DNA from: Asterella californica | Lineage: Eukaryota > Streptophyta > Marchantiopsida > Marchantiales > Aytoniaceae | Assembly: GCA_036924285.1 (NCBI GenBank) | Contig: JAYKYS010000019.1 | Coordinates: forward strand, 1,674,001-1,738,000 | Reading direction: 5' to 3' | DNA: 64,000 nt | Shown: positions 47,100 through 59,700 of the stretch, in pieces | How the letters are laid out: each line of letters begins with the position of its first letter | How positions within the stretch are numbered: position 1 is the first letter of the stretch | Program-made: the position numbers and the translations under genes | Notes under the pieces: model-generated | Seen by the model: only the letters and a program-made list of their open reading frames with translations | Databases searched by the model: none | Told to the model about the DNA's origin: nothing

Positions 47100-49091
47100 T
47101 AGTAGATACTCTATCACTCGTGGATGTACCACTGCTACTTGCAACCGAACTTGCAGGTCCTACGCCTTCTGAAACTATGCTAGTAGTGATAGAAACGCAG
47201 TTGGGAGACCAATGTTGTCTCCACAACTCAATCTTCACTCAATCTTCACTTCAATTCAATCTGAACTCATGATAATCATCCATAGACGGTCCCTCCAAGT
47301 GTTGGAACAATCCTTTCACGTCATGAAGAGTGTGAACAGCTGTGAGTTTCACATTTGCTGCAGATCACACCAAGTGTCGAACTCCTAGATGAAGTCATCT
47401 AGCTCAATGGTACTCACCGTACCCGAGTATCATCGAGACCCCTTCGTGGTCTCATAGATCTGATCCATGTTCCACAACAACGGTGTGGTGACACTATGTA
47501 CACCTCCAACCACGTTCTCGTCTGAATCGATGTCTTCCGCTGATGAGACCGGTGCTACTAGTTGATATCTCACACCACGCCGTTTGAACCCATCGCTTAT
47601 TGTGCTGAATATTCGTCGGAACCTCCATGAACCTCCGTGATGACAACTCCCGTGTCAATCGTGAACACTAAGCTCTTATCATAGCATCGAAACCTCGTCA
47701 CCACACGTGACGTCAACTTGTCAAACTCCGCTTCTATTGAGCTCACCTATCTCCTACTAGGACGGTCAAGATAAAGACAACATGTACATGTCATCATCAT
47801 AAGCAGTCTCTCACGGTCTATTGGTTGCAAGTCCAACCTCACCGTGAGAAAAACAAATGTAGTCGGACTGATCCGTAACTCCAGTCTCACTACCGATAGC
47901 ACATAGGAGTGAACTCACTCTAGAAATCAAGCGCCAACACAAGCAAAAGCGGCACACAAACAAGAAGCAGAAATCTGGAGGGGTTCCAACCAAAAGAAGT
48001 CCAAACGATAACGCTCCACACTCAAACATGCACAAAGGATAAACTCAACTTCATCCGGACTGATGTCTCATCTTTGGTGTATGCACAATATATAACCACC
48101 AACTATCATAACCTGGTCACTAACTAGATGTCCACACCTCTAGTAGCTCCAAAAGTCTCTACGGTATAGACAAACGCTACCACAATGACAGCTTAATTTT
48201 AGGACTATGAGGTCGCCCTACCACTCCTCTAGGAACGTGCGAAAAGATCTCCTACTACCTTAAACAAATCTATAAATACTTGCACGTATCCCTAGAAGAC
48301 ACCAAGAGCTATTAGTCTAGTCGTAAAGCTAAAGCTAAGAGCTAGTAGTTAAGCACATTCTTCAAAAATAGTGTTGGGATGTGTGACCTACTTTTACTCA
48401 TTCTCTTAGCTCACGCACGCCATCAGCTGACTTGTTGACTCCGGTTCCAACTCTGTCGCGATTGTCAGTCTCAAGATCGGGCACAGACTCGAACAATAGA
48501 ACCTTAGTGGACTTGCGCTAGGTTGTGAACGCTGCGAGTAGGACTTAACAGCTTGACCGAGAAGTCAAGTTCAGATGAACCTTAAGTGATTCTCTGAACC
48601 AAGGTTGGAACATTGGGTTAGGACATAAGGGCCTACTCCAAGATGACCCCAGACGAACGCTGACCTTAGGGGGTAAGTCTAGAAACGGACCAAAATATAG
48701 ATCTAAGATGTGGATCCGAGACGTAAGATAGAGAGGTGGGTTTTCGGAAAAACTGCTAAGTGTTGAAGCTCTAGTGACGTTTTGGATTGTAGATGAAGCT
48801 CCACGTAATATCTCGAGGTGAGTAAGGTATCTTTGGAAAGGCCTCGGCGAGAGCTTTCCAGAGATATGCAAAACTCTCCGAATTGATCTCTGAACGGAGA
48901 ATTATGACCGATCTCTTGATCGGATTGTGATATAATTTTCAGAGATCAAAGAGGAGCGAGGGGCCGCCGATCCCCAGAAGTATATATGAGGGGGGCTCGA
49001 TGCCTGGATGGATCAAGACGAGTCATCCGATCTCAGGGTTTGGTGGACGGACTCTAGGGGTATGAGGTGATGGCTGGGTCAATACCAAGGC
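47100..49091. other. leader/LTR-like sequence with TATA boxes; no gene
   Basis: No supported ORF. TATA-like boxes on the plus strand are at 48,271-48,278 (TATAAATA) and 48,981-48,988 (TATATATG). The second lies about 110 bases before the insertion site of the Gag-only element, so that element may have landed in another LTR. Sequence left of 48 kb is probably the leader of the minus-strand family A copy. Confidence 0.4.
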
Positions 49092-49169
49092 GCGTTGTCG
49101 TGTCGTGGACCGGCTCCTACCTGAAATTCAAACTTCGATGCTTGTCGCTCCAAAGACACTCATGAGAAG

Positions 49170-49660
49170 ACAAGCTAGGCCCCAGCTTACGGGTTTTTGG
49201 CACAATCTCAGATCTCCATTTTCATCGCATAGATGGGTAGAGCTCCTTGTCAGCTTTCCATAGGCACTTTGTCTACTTCGTTTGGACGCCTAGTGGAGAA
49301 GTTACAGGACTCGAAAGATGGAGAAAATAAGCTAGGTCCCAGCTTACGAGTTTTTGGCACCACTTCGGATCTTCATTTTTATCGCACCAGTGGATAGAGC
49401 TCCTTGTCAGCTTTCCATAGGCACTTTGTCTACTTCGTTTGGACGCCTAGTGGAGAAGTTACAGGACTCGAAAGATGGAGAAAACAAGCTAGGCCTCAGC
49501 TTACGAGCTTTTGGCGCAACTTCAGATCTTCACTTTCATCACATAGATGGGTAGAGCTCGTTGTCAGCTTTCCATGGGCATCTTGTTTACTTTGTTTGGA
49601 CATCCAGAGAAGAAGTTATGCGATTCGAAAGAAGGTAAAATCAAGCTAGGCCCCTAGTTA
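49170..49660 (+). repeat. ~157-bp tandem repeats in 5' LTR
   Basis: Units marked by 'aagctaggccccagcttacg' recur near 49,172, 49,329, 49,486 and 49,643, each with 'gtagagctccttgtcagctt' inside. Short frames here are repeats, not genes. Confidence 0.85.
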
Positions 49661-50729
49661 CTTGCTGACTGGGTATTTGAGGCTTCAAGCGTTATATCAA
49701 AGACGCAAGGAGCTTGCTTCTTATTATTCAGGAGAGAACTGTACGTACAGAGACTGTAACAAGGGGGCAGCTTAGGGGCTAGCTAGCTGTAACAAGGGGG
49801 CAGCTTAGGGACTCAACGGACGGTTCGAGAGATTTAGGAGTCCAATGCAAGCGTGCAAGGCGTCGTTGGGTTCAGATCTGTGCAGGCTACGCACTGGTTC
49901 AAACGGTTTGGGAAGAGACGGATCGGGGAGTGCGTACTGAGTGAAATTGAGACGCAGGAAGCAGATTTGGAGTTGTCAGTTATTTGTGAAGGAGAGTTGG
50001 ACCGTTCGGACCGTTCCGGAGTCCAAACTTGTTGTCCTTGGATCCATCGGGATCAGAACATCGAGTTCTACAGGAAATTGAAAACGATACGAGTTTTCAT
50101 CGGGTGGTTTGGGAGTTCTGAGTGAAATTGGCTCGCAGGGAAGCGCTTACATCAGATTTTTGTTCGCTTGCGACCTGAGGTTGAGTTGTTCTTCGCGATC
50201 GGTGAGCCAAGCTCTTCGTTCTTGGTGCCTACGCGATCAGGGAGTCTTCATCTACACATAGGAGAAGACTATACGTGAATTGGATTGTTGGTTTGGATGT
50301 GGTGAGAAAGTTTGAGCCGCAGGGAGCTGATTTACGTCAGTTTTTTGCAACCTGCGACCAAATTTCTTGCGTGGTTTTGCAAGGGGAACTCCAAACGGCT
50401 TGTTTGGAGTCTTGTTGGGTTCAGGGTAGCTAGATCTATCTGCCAGAGAAGACGGATATCAGTTTGGACGATCCATTTGTGCGGTGTGAACGGTTTTAAG
50501 CCGCAGGGAGGACTTTTTGAAGGTTCGATCACCTGTGACCGAAAATTGGCGATATCTCGGCTGTTGGGAGTTGGATCTGAAGGTTTCTTGGGTGAATGGA
50601 GTCAGCGGAGGAGACCCTATCGACATCTGAAGTCCGTTCAGCGAAAGGAGGAAGTCCACAGATAGGCATTTTTCAATTTCTTCGCTACGGGTTTTACTCT
50701 TTTGAGTTCATTAGAGTTCTGGTTGGCTG

Positions 50730-50736
50730 TATATAG
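50730..50736 (+). promoter_or_regulatory. TATA-like box of Gag-only element LTR
   Basis: TATATAG, repeated at 55,959-55,965 in the 3' LTR. It is placed about 400 bases before the LTR end, suitable for a U3/R boundary. Confidence 0.4.
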
Positions 50737-51227
50737 CTTGTGGTAGCTAGCTTTAGCTAAGATCTTATACATGAATGTGGTTTGGACTTGGGTTTGGATC
50801 GCGTGATACTGTTGTGGCTCTATTTGTTAGCAAAGAGAAGTTTCTCTTGTTTTGAGCTACGCTTCGGTGGTTTTGGATCAGCGTTGTGATTCAAGGGTTG
50901 TTATTAAGGGCTTTGAAGCAGGTTACAGACTGCTCTGGTCTGGTTCTCAGTTCTGTGCTCTTAGGAGAAAGAACCAACAGTGTACATACATTTGGAGTGT
51001 ATATATCGCAGCGTTCGTTTTCGTGGTTGTTTTTCTGTCTTGTCTCTTGTTTCAGCACACAACATCTCCACAGCCAAGAACCTCACGTTTTCCTGGACAT
51101 CCATCACGCAATATCCGACACGACATCGGTGGTGAACTCGACGTGAAGGTCTGGGGTGAAGAAATTTGTGTGTTAGAACTGAGCAGAAGAGGTCAGCAAT
51201 CATGGACGAGGATGAGGATGGATACGG

Positions 51228-52946
51228 TTGTTCGGGAGGATGCTGTGGACCTGGGATGATGGATTTGTAGACAGTTGGGATCATGGGAGGATGGGACGAG
51301 CCATGACTATGGACGGGATGGACGGATCAGAGGGTATACCAGGGATGCAGTTGGATGCAGCAACTGCACGATTGTTTCAAGCCTTCACTTTGTTTATGCG
51401 ACAAGAGCAAGAGAACCAACAAAAGGAGACTTTGAGGACGAAGGTGCTTCGGAGAGTGATCGACAAGCTCGATCTATTTGATGGAGAAGACATCTCAAAG
51501 TACTTGAGATGTTACAAGACGGAGATGGATTTGGATCAGGTACCGAAGAAGGAGATGATCGAGACATTCGAACTCGCTGCGGTGCCTGAAATAAGAGAGC
51601 ATGTGAAGGGTCTAGCAAAGCATTTTAGGAAGAACTGGGATATGTTTTCACAAGCGCTAATGGAGGAGTATTTCTTGGGAAGCTCAGATCGAGTAACCAA
51701 GAAATCATTTTTGGAATGGGTCAACATATCCAGCAAGGGTTTACAGCCTACAGAGCTGTTAAAGGAGTTCGAGAGATAATTCTCTCAACTACCTCGGGTG
51801 GACAAGCTAGCCTTGGAGACTTACAAGACAGAGTTGTTTCTTCAAGCTGTTGATGAGACATGGCAAGAGTCGTTGGAGCTACTTCTGGAGGATGGGGAGG
51901 AAGAAGAAGGGTTGACAACGAATTGGGAGGTTGTGCATGAAGCGGTTGAGCTTCTTGTCTGGAGACATACAAGAGAAAGGGTTACCAGGTCGACGTCTGT
52001 ATTGCTGACTACCACACCAGTTCAGGTAGTATCTGAGATTCAATTTCCAGTTGTGGTTGTAGAGGAGAAGGATCCAACCATTGAGGACCTACGGCAAAAG
52101 ATGCAAGATCTACAAGCTAAGGTTACTAGGTTGGAGGATAAGAGATCGTCGACCAAGATGGAGCTTGTATCCAAACCAGCTTGGGTACATCAGTGCTTGT
52201 GGTGTGATGGTACTGACCATCAAAGGAATGATTGCATCGACTTTGTAGAGTCTTTGCAACGAGAGGTTATTTCTTGGGAGGATGGAAAGATTGCATTCAC
52301 AAGTACGGGTATTCTCCTTCAAACCAACGTTGGTAAAGGAGGGATGAAGAAGTTTGTGGATGATTACTTTACGGCACATGCAGTTGTAGCTATCGAAGCT
52401 ACAAGTTATGGTGCTAGGGTGGAGGAGATTGAGCATGATCTCCATATGAATGATTTGGATGAACATGTGGATCTATGTGAGCTCAGGTTGGATACTGCAT
52501 CGATGATGCAAAGCGAGAAGAAGGAACAAGAAGAGACTTCTTCAAGGAAGCAAGCTGGAGAGGATAAGGCTCAACAAGAAACTATTCTTCCTGAACTGAC
52601 AATGGAGGGCGATCCTTCACAACCGGAGGAGATAATTGAGGTGCAGATAGCGGACATGGTTGATCTGGTTGTAAACATACAACAATCAGATATTGATACA
52701 GTGATGGATGTGGTTGATCTGGTTGCATGCAAACAACAACCAGATATTGGGATGATGATGATGGATGTGAGAGGAGGTTGGGAGGAGTGCATTCGAGATG
52801 TCAAGGTTGAATTCATTTCACGGGAGATCTTGGGTGCAACTTCAAGGGAAGTCCATGATGTCACCATTGGCATCATCAAGGACGAGCGAGCTGCTGAAGA
52901 TGACGGAGAGTGGATGGATGCTCTGGAGGCTACGGGTATAGGATGA
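51228..52946 (+). pseudogene. Gag polyprotein with zinc knuckle, one in-frame stop
   Basis: A single frame runs 51,228-52,946 with one TAA at 51,777-51,779. The first part (IDKLDLFDGEDISKYLRCYK, VPEIREHVKGLAKHFRKNW, KKSFLEWVN) is a capsid-like retrotransposon Gag and aligns throughout with the decayed minus-strand Gag at 59,063-59,700. A coiled coil (LRQKMQDLQAKVTRLEDK) precedes a zinc knuckle CLWCDGTDHQRNDC (CX2CX4HX4C) at 52,194-52,235. The remainder is acidic with repeats such as ADMVDLVV/DVVDLVA. Gag would form the particle that packages element RNA. Without readthrough the product stops before the knuckle. The start is the first long-frame ATG; other upstream ATGs end quickly. Confidence 0.8.
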
Positions 52947-53187
52947 TGGGTAACGATGGCTTACAGGGGAGAAGTCATTGCTGAAGGTGATTTGTGTTGG
53001 GAGGATGATGCTTGGGGGATTGTAAATATTTTCAGGAAGGTTGAGAGGATGATGCATGGGAAGTTGTGAGGATGATGCTTGGGAGGTTGTGAGGATTTTC
53101 AGAAGAAGATACCAGGGAGGATGATGGTTGAGGAAGATACTATTCTACAGCGAGAGAATGATGGTTGCAGTTGATGATTTTGGTTGC

Positions 53188-53230
53188 AGCAGTGTGGTTC
53201 TTTTTTTTTCTTTTTTTTTCTTTTTTTCAG
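53188..53230 (+). repeat. T-rich run
   Basis: Three runs of eight or more T separated by single C bases, ending 'ttttcag', like a pyrimidine tract and acceptor. It lies between gag and the 3' LTR. Confidence 0.6.
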
Positions 53231-53664
53231 AAAAACAAAAAAGAAGAGTTGGATATGTACAACGACATGTACATGCTTGAGGTTGAGGGTTACTGTCATG
53301 ATACGGGTGATGATTGACAGGATGGCGGATGTCTACTACGACACTTGGGTAACAACCTCGACAGTGAGGTTCTACATGACGGAAGCAAGACAATTCTATG
53401 GTATGATGGGTTATTTTTTTTATGTCTTCGCATATTGAAGATGTGTAGATTTAGAGAGGGTGATTGGATGGGAGGTTCGAGGAGAAAGTCAATGAGCTTG
53501 GATCTAGAGAGGATCATGGCAAGATAGCAACTTCAAGATAACGATCAGGTTGCAACCTTGAGGATGAGGTTGGCTACGATGGGAAGTAACGCGATATGAC
53601 GAATTGTGTGCCGATCCACTCCTTGGTTGGTATCTCGGGTGCATACCGGAGGATGCACAGGTTT

Positions 53665-53676
53665 GGAGGGGGTGGA
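53665..53676 (+). promoter_or_regulatory. polypurine tract of Gag-only element
   Basis: GGAGGGGGTGGA directly abuts the 3' LTR at 53,677, the position used to prime plus-strand DNA synthesis. Confidence 0.7.
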
Positions 53677-56354
53677 TGTCGTGTCGTGGACCGGCTCCTA
53701 CCTGAAATTCAAACTTCGATGCTTGTCGCTCCAAAGACACTCATGAGAAGACAAGCTAGGCCCCAGCTTACGGGTTTTTGGCACAATCTCAGATCTCCAT
53801 TTTCATCGCATAGATGGGTAGAGCTCCTTGTCAGCTTTCCATAGGCACTTTGTCTACTTCGTTTGGACGTCTAGTGGAGAAGTTACAAGACTCGAAAGAT
53901 GGAGAAATAAGTTAGGCCCCAGCTTACGGGTTTTTGGCACCACTTCGGATCTTCATTTTTATCGCACCAGTGGATAGAGCTCCTTGTCAGCTTTCCATAG
54001 GCACTTTGTCTACTTCGTTTGGACGCCTAGTGGAGAAGTTACAGGACTCGAAAGATGGAGAAAACAAGCTAGGCCCCAGCTTACGAGCTTTTGGCGCAAC
54101 TTCGGATCTTCACTTTCATCACATAGATGGGTAGAGCTCGTTGTCAGCTTTCCATAGACACTTTGTCTACTTCGTTTGGACGCCTAGTGGAGAAGTTACA
54201 AGACTCGAAAGATGGAGAAAATAAGCTAAGCCCTAGCTTACGGGCTTTTGGCGCAACTTCGGATCGTCACTTTCATCACATAGATGGGTAGAGCTCGTTG
54301 ACAGCTTTCCATGGGCATCTTGTTTACTTCGTTTGGACATCCAGAGAAGAAGTTATGCGATTCGAAAGAAGGTAAAATCAAGCTAAGCTCCTAGTTACTT
54401 GCTGACTGGGTATTTGAGGCTTCAAGCGTTATATCAAAGACGCAAGGGGCCTGCTTCTTATTATTCAGGAGAGAACTGTACGTACAGAGACTGTAACAAG
54501 GGGGCAGCTTAGGGGCTAGCTTGCGCCTGTGACCTGTCAACGGACGGTTCGGGAGATTTAGGAGTCCAATGCAAGCGTGCAAGGCGTCGTTGGGTTCAAA
54601 TCTGTGCAGGCTACGCACTAGTTCAAACGGTTTGGGAAGAGACGGATCGGGGAGTGCGTACTGAGTGAAATTGAGACGCAAGAAGCAGATTTGGAGTTTT
54701 CAGTTACCTGTGAAGGAGAGTTGGACCGTTCGGGCCGTTCTGGAGTCCAAACTTGCTATCCTTGGATCCATCGGGATCAAAACATTGAGTTCTACAAGAA
54801 ATTGAAGACGATACGAGTTTTCATCGGGCGGTTTGGGAGTTCTGAGTGAAATTGGCTCGCAGGGAAGCGCTTACATCAGATTTTCGTTCGCTTGCGACCT
54901 GAGGTTGAGTTGTTCTTCGCGATCGGTGAGCCAAGCTCTTCGTTCTTGGTGCCTACGCGATCAGGGAGTCTTCATCTACACATAGGAGAAGACTATACGT
55001 GAATTGGATTGTTGGTTTGGGTGTGGTGAGAAAGTTTGAGCCGCAGGGAGCTAATTTACATCAGTTTTTTGCAACCAGCGACCAAATTTCTTGCGTGGTT
55101 TTGCAAGGGGAACTCCAAACGGCTTGTTTGGAGTCTTGTTGGGTTCAGGGTAGCTAGATCTGCCAGAGAAGATGGATATCAGTTTGGACGATCCATTTGT
55201 GCGGTATGAACGGTTTTAAGCTGCAAGGAGGACTTCGGACTGTTCCGGAGTCCAAACTTGCTGTCCTTGGATCCATCGGGATCAGAACACCGAGTTCTAC
55301 AGGAAATTGAAGACGATAAGAGTTTTCATCGAGCGGTTTGGGAGTTCTGAGTGAAATTGGCTCGCAGGGAAGCGCTTACATCAGATTTTCGTTCGCTTGC
55401 GACCTGAGGTTGAGTTGTTCTTCGCGATCGGTGAGCCAAACTCTTCTTTCTTGGTGCCTACGCGATCAGGGAGTCTTCATCTACACATAGGAGAAGACTA
55501 TACGTGAATTGGATTGTTGGTTTGGGTGTGGTGAGAAAGTTTGAGCTACAGGCAGCTAATTTACGTCAGTTTTTTGCAACCTGCGACCAAATTTCTTGCG
55601 TGGTTTTGCAAGGAGAACTCTAAACGGCTTGTTTGGAGTCTTGTTGGGTTCAGGATAGCTAGATCTATCTGCCAGAGAAGACGGATATCAGTTTGGATGA
55701 TCCATTTGTGCGGTGTGAACGGTTTTAAGCCGCAGGAAGGACTTTTTGAAGGTTCGGTCACCTGCGACCGAAAATTGACGATATCTCGACTGTTGGGAGT
55801 TGGATCTGAAGGTTTCTTGGGTTAACGGAGTCAGCGGAGGAGACCCTATCGACATCTGAAGTCCGTTTAGCGAAAGGAGGAAGTCCACAGATAGGCATTT
55901 TTCGGTTTCTTCGCTACGGGTTTTACTCTTTTGAGTTCATTAGAGTTCTGGTTGCCTGTATATAGCTTGTGGTAGCTAGCTTTAGCTAAGAGCTTATACA
56001 TGAATGTGGTTTGGACTTGGGTTTGGATCGCGTGATACTGCTGTGGCTCTGTTTGTTAGCAAAGAGAAGTTTCTCTTGCTTTGAGCTACGCTTTGGTGGT
56101 TTTGGGTCAGGGTTGTGATTCAAGGGTTGTTTTTAAGGGCTTTGAAGCAGGTTACAGACTGCTCTGGTCTGGTTCTCAGTTCTGTGCTCTTAGGAGAAAG
56201 AACCGACAGTGTACATACATTTGGAGTGTATATATCGCAGCGTTCGTTTTCGTGGTTGTTTTTCTGTCTTGTCTCTTGTTTCAGCACACAACATCTCCAC
56301 AGCCAGGAACCTTGCGTTTTCTTGGACATCCTTCACGCAATATCCGACACGACA
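53677..56354 (+). repeat. 3' LTR of Gag-only element, expanded
   Basis: 2,678 bases, 648 longer than the 5' LTR. The difference is explained by one extra ~157-base tandem unit (53,750-54,390) and a ~505-base direct duplication (about 54,720-55,240 and 55,225-55,740), less a few bases unique to the 5' LTR near 49,790. Confidence 0.9.
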
Positions 56355-56358
56355 GCGT

Positions 56359-59060
56359 TACGGTCCAGACTTGGACGTCTGGACTTAGAAACAATCCAAG
56401 AATTGGAGCAAGACTAGAGAACGAGACGGCGTGTTAGACCACCGTTCGGGAGCCTAGACCCAGACGAACATCACGAGCAATTGAACCGCTAAGTGTGGAG
56501 GCATCGTTTAGGACCCTGAACTTTATGAGAAGTCCGTCCCAAGTCATGTTGTGACTTGCTCATGTTTTGAGATCGACCTAGCCGGGTCGGGATTTAGGGA
56601 ATGTTGAGCTTGATGTTTAGGGAGACGGTACGACTGTGTTCCGGACCAAACTGAGTTAAGATAAGTGGTGCATGAACACTAACTTGTGATTGTGATTTCC
56701 AGGTTTTGTTGTGAGTTTCGTGACCTACTGAGCAAGAGCTTCCGCTGGCGCAACAAGGCGGTAGGTACGCGAAAGACTCGACCTCCGCACTCTGTCTTCA
56801 CGCACCTCGGCTCCTCGAAGTCTCTTAATGCCTCTTAACACGTGCTCCACACCGCACACAGCACCGGCCACACATGCACGAGAAGAAAACACACACAAAT
56901 AACAACTTCAGAGGCCGGAAACACACTCCACAAGGTCAAAAGCTGTCAAATATGCACGCGCAAGCGAGTTTACGTTAGATTTTGATCACATGCGATTTTC
57001 TTTTCCTTGTAACTCCTTCGATCTTTCACCAAATTGGATGATTTTTTGGTGCGTTGGAATCGTCTTCTCAGCGCACAACTACTGCAAGCCTCAGCACCAG
57101 AAATGCTGACCCACGCCTACTTGATGTCGGTTGACGCACATCTGTCGATCTCAAATTGATCCCAAAAACTTATCACGAGAAATTTCAGCAGCACTTCCGC
57201 ACTACCTCACCACAAATTCGACCAAGAACAGGTCCAAACACTAGTAATCCGCATAGCAATCAACCACACGACCAAAAAGAATCACTTCGTGCACGCTCGT
57301 AATCACAAATCGAAGGTACAAACGAGTTGCAAACTCCGGAGATACCACGGTAGAAATCCGCGACCTGAAAGCTTTCAATCAGATCTTGCAAATTCAGTTC
57401 TTTGAGTAATAAATGATCTATACTCACTCCATCATCCCAACCGGCACTAAACAATGACTAAAGTCGAGTCAAATCCACTATGTGCATCAGAGAATCCAGA
57501 TTGCGCTCACCAAGACTATCCATCATAGCCAGGAGCTTGAAGACTCAACTCGAAGGTAAGCCTACAAGCCCTACCTGCGAAGTATACCTCTAGTGGGGCT
57601 AGTCCAAAAACTCGCCCTGACGGCACTAACGACCCTACCGGGACTAACCACTACGCACTCATTCAACCTTGTCGAGGTGCTAAACTGACGTGACACTGCT
57701 TCTACCCCAGCTTAGAGAATGACTTGCAGTGGTCTCTCATGAGAATGGAAAACTCGTAGATGCATTGATAGATCACTTCGTGTTGCCGTTCAAGTTCCAT
57801 CGAAAGAAAACTCATACAAGTCGCATGATGAGTACATCCTCATGCTCAAAAGGTAGGTTTTTGTTTTCTTGAACTTCCAGAAAACAATAAATCACAAAGC
57901 TGCCACAATAAAACCTTTAACCATCGCTTCAACTAGTGGCAATCGACCATAATTAGAGGTTCACTATTCTCAAAAATGTGCTAGGTACCACCCGTGATGG
58001 AAGGCTGTATCAACTAAACACGAGGCATAACTCCTATGCAAAAACAGCTCCAAATGCAAGCGGGTCTCGTCCTTGCCTTCACTAGTAGAGTTGTGACATG
58101 ATCAAAAAACATGCAGATTTATATGACTTTCACTACCTTCAGAACCGCAAAAAAATACTTTCGAGGTAGGTAATAATAGTGTTTCATGACACAGATTGGT
58201 AAATATGCGGTGATTTAGAATAGCACATATATCTATCATTTCTATTCACTTCTAGGTGTTAAATAAAATAGACAAGTTATCTTCTAAATCTTGTCATATT
58301 ACCAACTACATTCACTCTCGACACTACTCCACAAATTCCCAATAAATTAAGATAAAAAGACGATACACCACTTAAGACGGATGGCTGTTCACTTTAGTTC
58401 GTACTACAAAGTTCTGTATGAACTCACTATCATCGAGACTAAACTCCATAAGTTATAAACAAAGTGGTACATTAAAATATACAGACCGGTACACCTCTTC
58501 TCGGTAAATTCAAAAAACAATATGGTACAACTTAGAACATACGCCCGTTCACTTTAGTTAATATCAAAATTCTCTATGAAAACTCAATGATATGTCAATC
58601 ATCAAGACTCATACAACATCATGGACCCATAAAATAAAGAGGTCGATACTGATTGACTTTCGATAATCGATGGAGATTCCCGTTCATCGCTCGATCTATT
58701 TTCAATCGTCGAGAGATCATGTCACTTGAGTAGTATATTTTTTCTAATATTCATTAACAATTAAAGCAAAGAGTGTGGTACACTACTTAGAACGAACTGC
58801 CGATAATTTATTTCCACTAATAAACTAGTTTAGTTTACGTAAATATGTCTTGAAAAAGCTAGCTCATAATCTCAATTATCGAGAGATTCGGATCAGAAAA
58901 CTTCAGTACTTTTATTTGATAAAAAAGTTTAGATACTGAACTATACACCTAAGTCCTATGTATCAAGTGCTATCAATAGATAACACTTGATAAGAAGATG
59001 TACAATCGATATCGAGAATACATCGAGACTTGAGAATATTTTTAAGATTCACGTCGAGAT
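56359..59060. other. gene-free stretch
   Basis: 56,359-57,800 looks like degraded repeat sequence of mixed composition. 57,800-59,060 is AT-rich. No ORF with recognisable motifs was found on either strand. Confidence 0.45.
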
Positions 59061-59062
59061 CT

Positions 59063-59700
59063 CTACATGCAACATGCTGCGGCTTTACATGCCGAGTAGA
59101 CGATCGTTGGAACTGGTGCAAATCTCCTCACCGGCACCTTTTCTTGTCTCCGCTCCCTCTTGGTTAGTAATCCAACTATCTCTGTGACTTCCCTCAAATT
59201 GATCATTCGTCGCTCGTCTTCATCTTTATCTTCTAAATGCACCTCCAACTTCTCTTGCAGCTTCTCATCCGCTGCTCAAAGATATACCTCGGTCTTGTTC
59301 GACTACAACATTAACTTCTCCATCCGAGTGGGTCACGAGAAATATTTCTCGAACTCCCTCAAAAACTTAGTAGCTTGTAGATTCTTATTGGATCACTCCA
59401 CCCAATCCAAAAAAGATATCTTAGTAACTCTGTCAAAGTCCTCCGAGAAATACTCATCCCTCATCACCCTAGAGAATTCTTCCCAATCTTTTTCAAAATA
59501 GTCTATGGTGCTTTTAACATGCTCTTTGATCTCTAGCACTGCAGCCAAGAGACAAATTTCTATCGTTTCACTCTTCAAGACATGATTTAATTCTATCTCT
59601 TTAGTGTCGTGTCTCAAGTACTTTGAGACATCCCTTTGGTCGTACTTAGCGACCTTCGTTACCAACGCTTCTTTTTGTTCGTTCGATTGCTGTTGCTATA
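59063..59700 (-). pseudogene. decayed Gag homologous to the Gag-only element
   Basis: The minus-strand frame 59,665-59,393 (YDQRDVSKYLRHDTKEIELN, VLEIKEHVKSTIDYFEKDW, RVTKISFLDWVE) aligns with residues encoded at 51,430-51,730. The continuation to 59,063 (LQEKLEVHLEDKDEDERRM) aligns with 51,850-51,910, after stops. No zinc knuckle is left. It faces the same way as the family A and B remnants to its right and may come from a pol-bearing relative. Confidence 0.75.

Larger units (their letters stand above)
49096..51125 (+). repeat. 5' LTR of Gag-only element
   Basis: 2,030 bases with a 10-bp terminal inverted repeat. It contains about three and a half units of a ~157-base tandem repeat (49,170-49,660) and a TATATAG box at 50,730-50,736. 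It lacks the 505-base internal duplication of the 3' LTR. Confidence 0.9.
49096..56354 (+). mobile_element. complete non-autonomous Gag-only LTR retrotransposon
   Basis: Two direct LTRs (49,096-51,125 and 53,677-56,354) both start TGTCGTGTCG and end CGACACGACA. They enclose 2.55 kb encoding only Gag. GCGT flanks both outer ends (49,092-49,095 and 56,355-56,358), a 4-bp target-site duplication (five if the shared T is counted). A polypurine tract abuts the 3' LTR. No protease, RT or integrase is encoded, so mobility would depend on a partner. It matches the known TR-GAG class of plant elements. Confidence 0.9.

Noticed and set aside
49354..49649. two plus-strand frames in the LTR (also at 53,934-54,134)
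   Set aside because: They are readings of the 157-bp tandem repeat, recurring once per unit.
51126..51150. primer-binding site just inside the 5' LTR
   Set aside because: A TGG occurs after three bases (TGGTGAACTCGACG), but I could not assign a tRNA, so no site was annotated.
49170..54390. CRISPR array (regular repeats of about 157 bp)
   Set aside because: Repeats are contiguous without unique spacers and lie inside LTRs of a plant retroelement.
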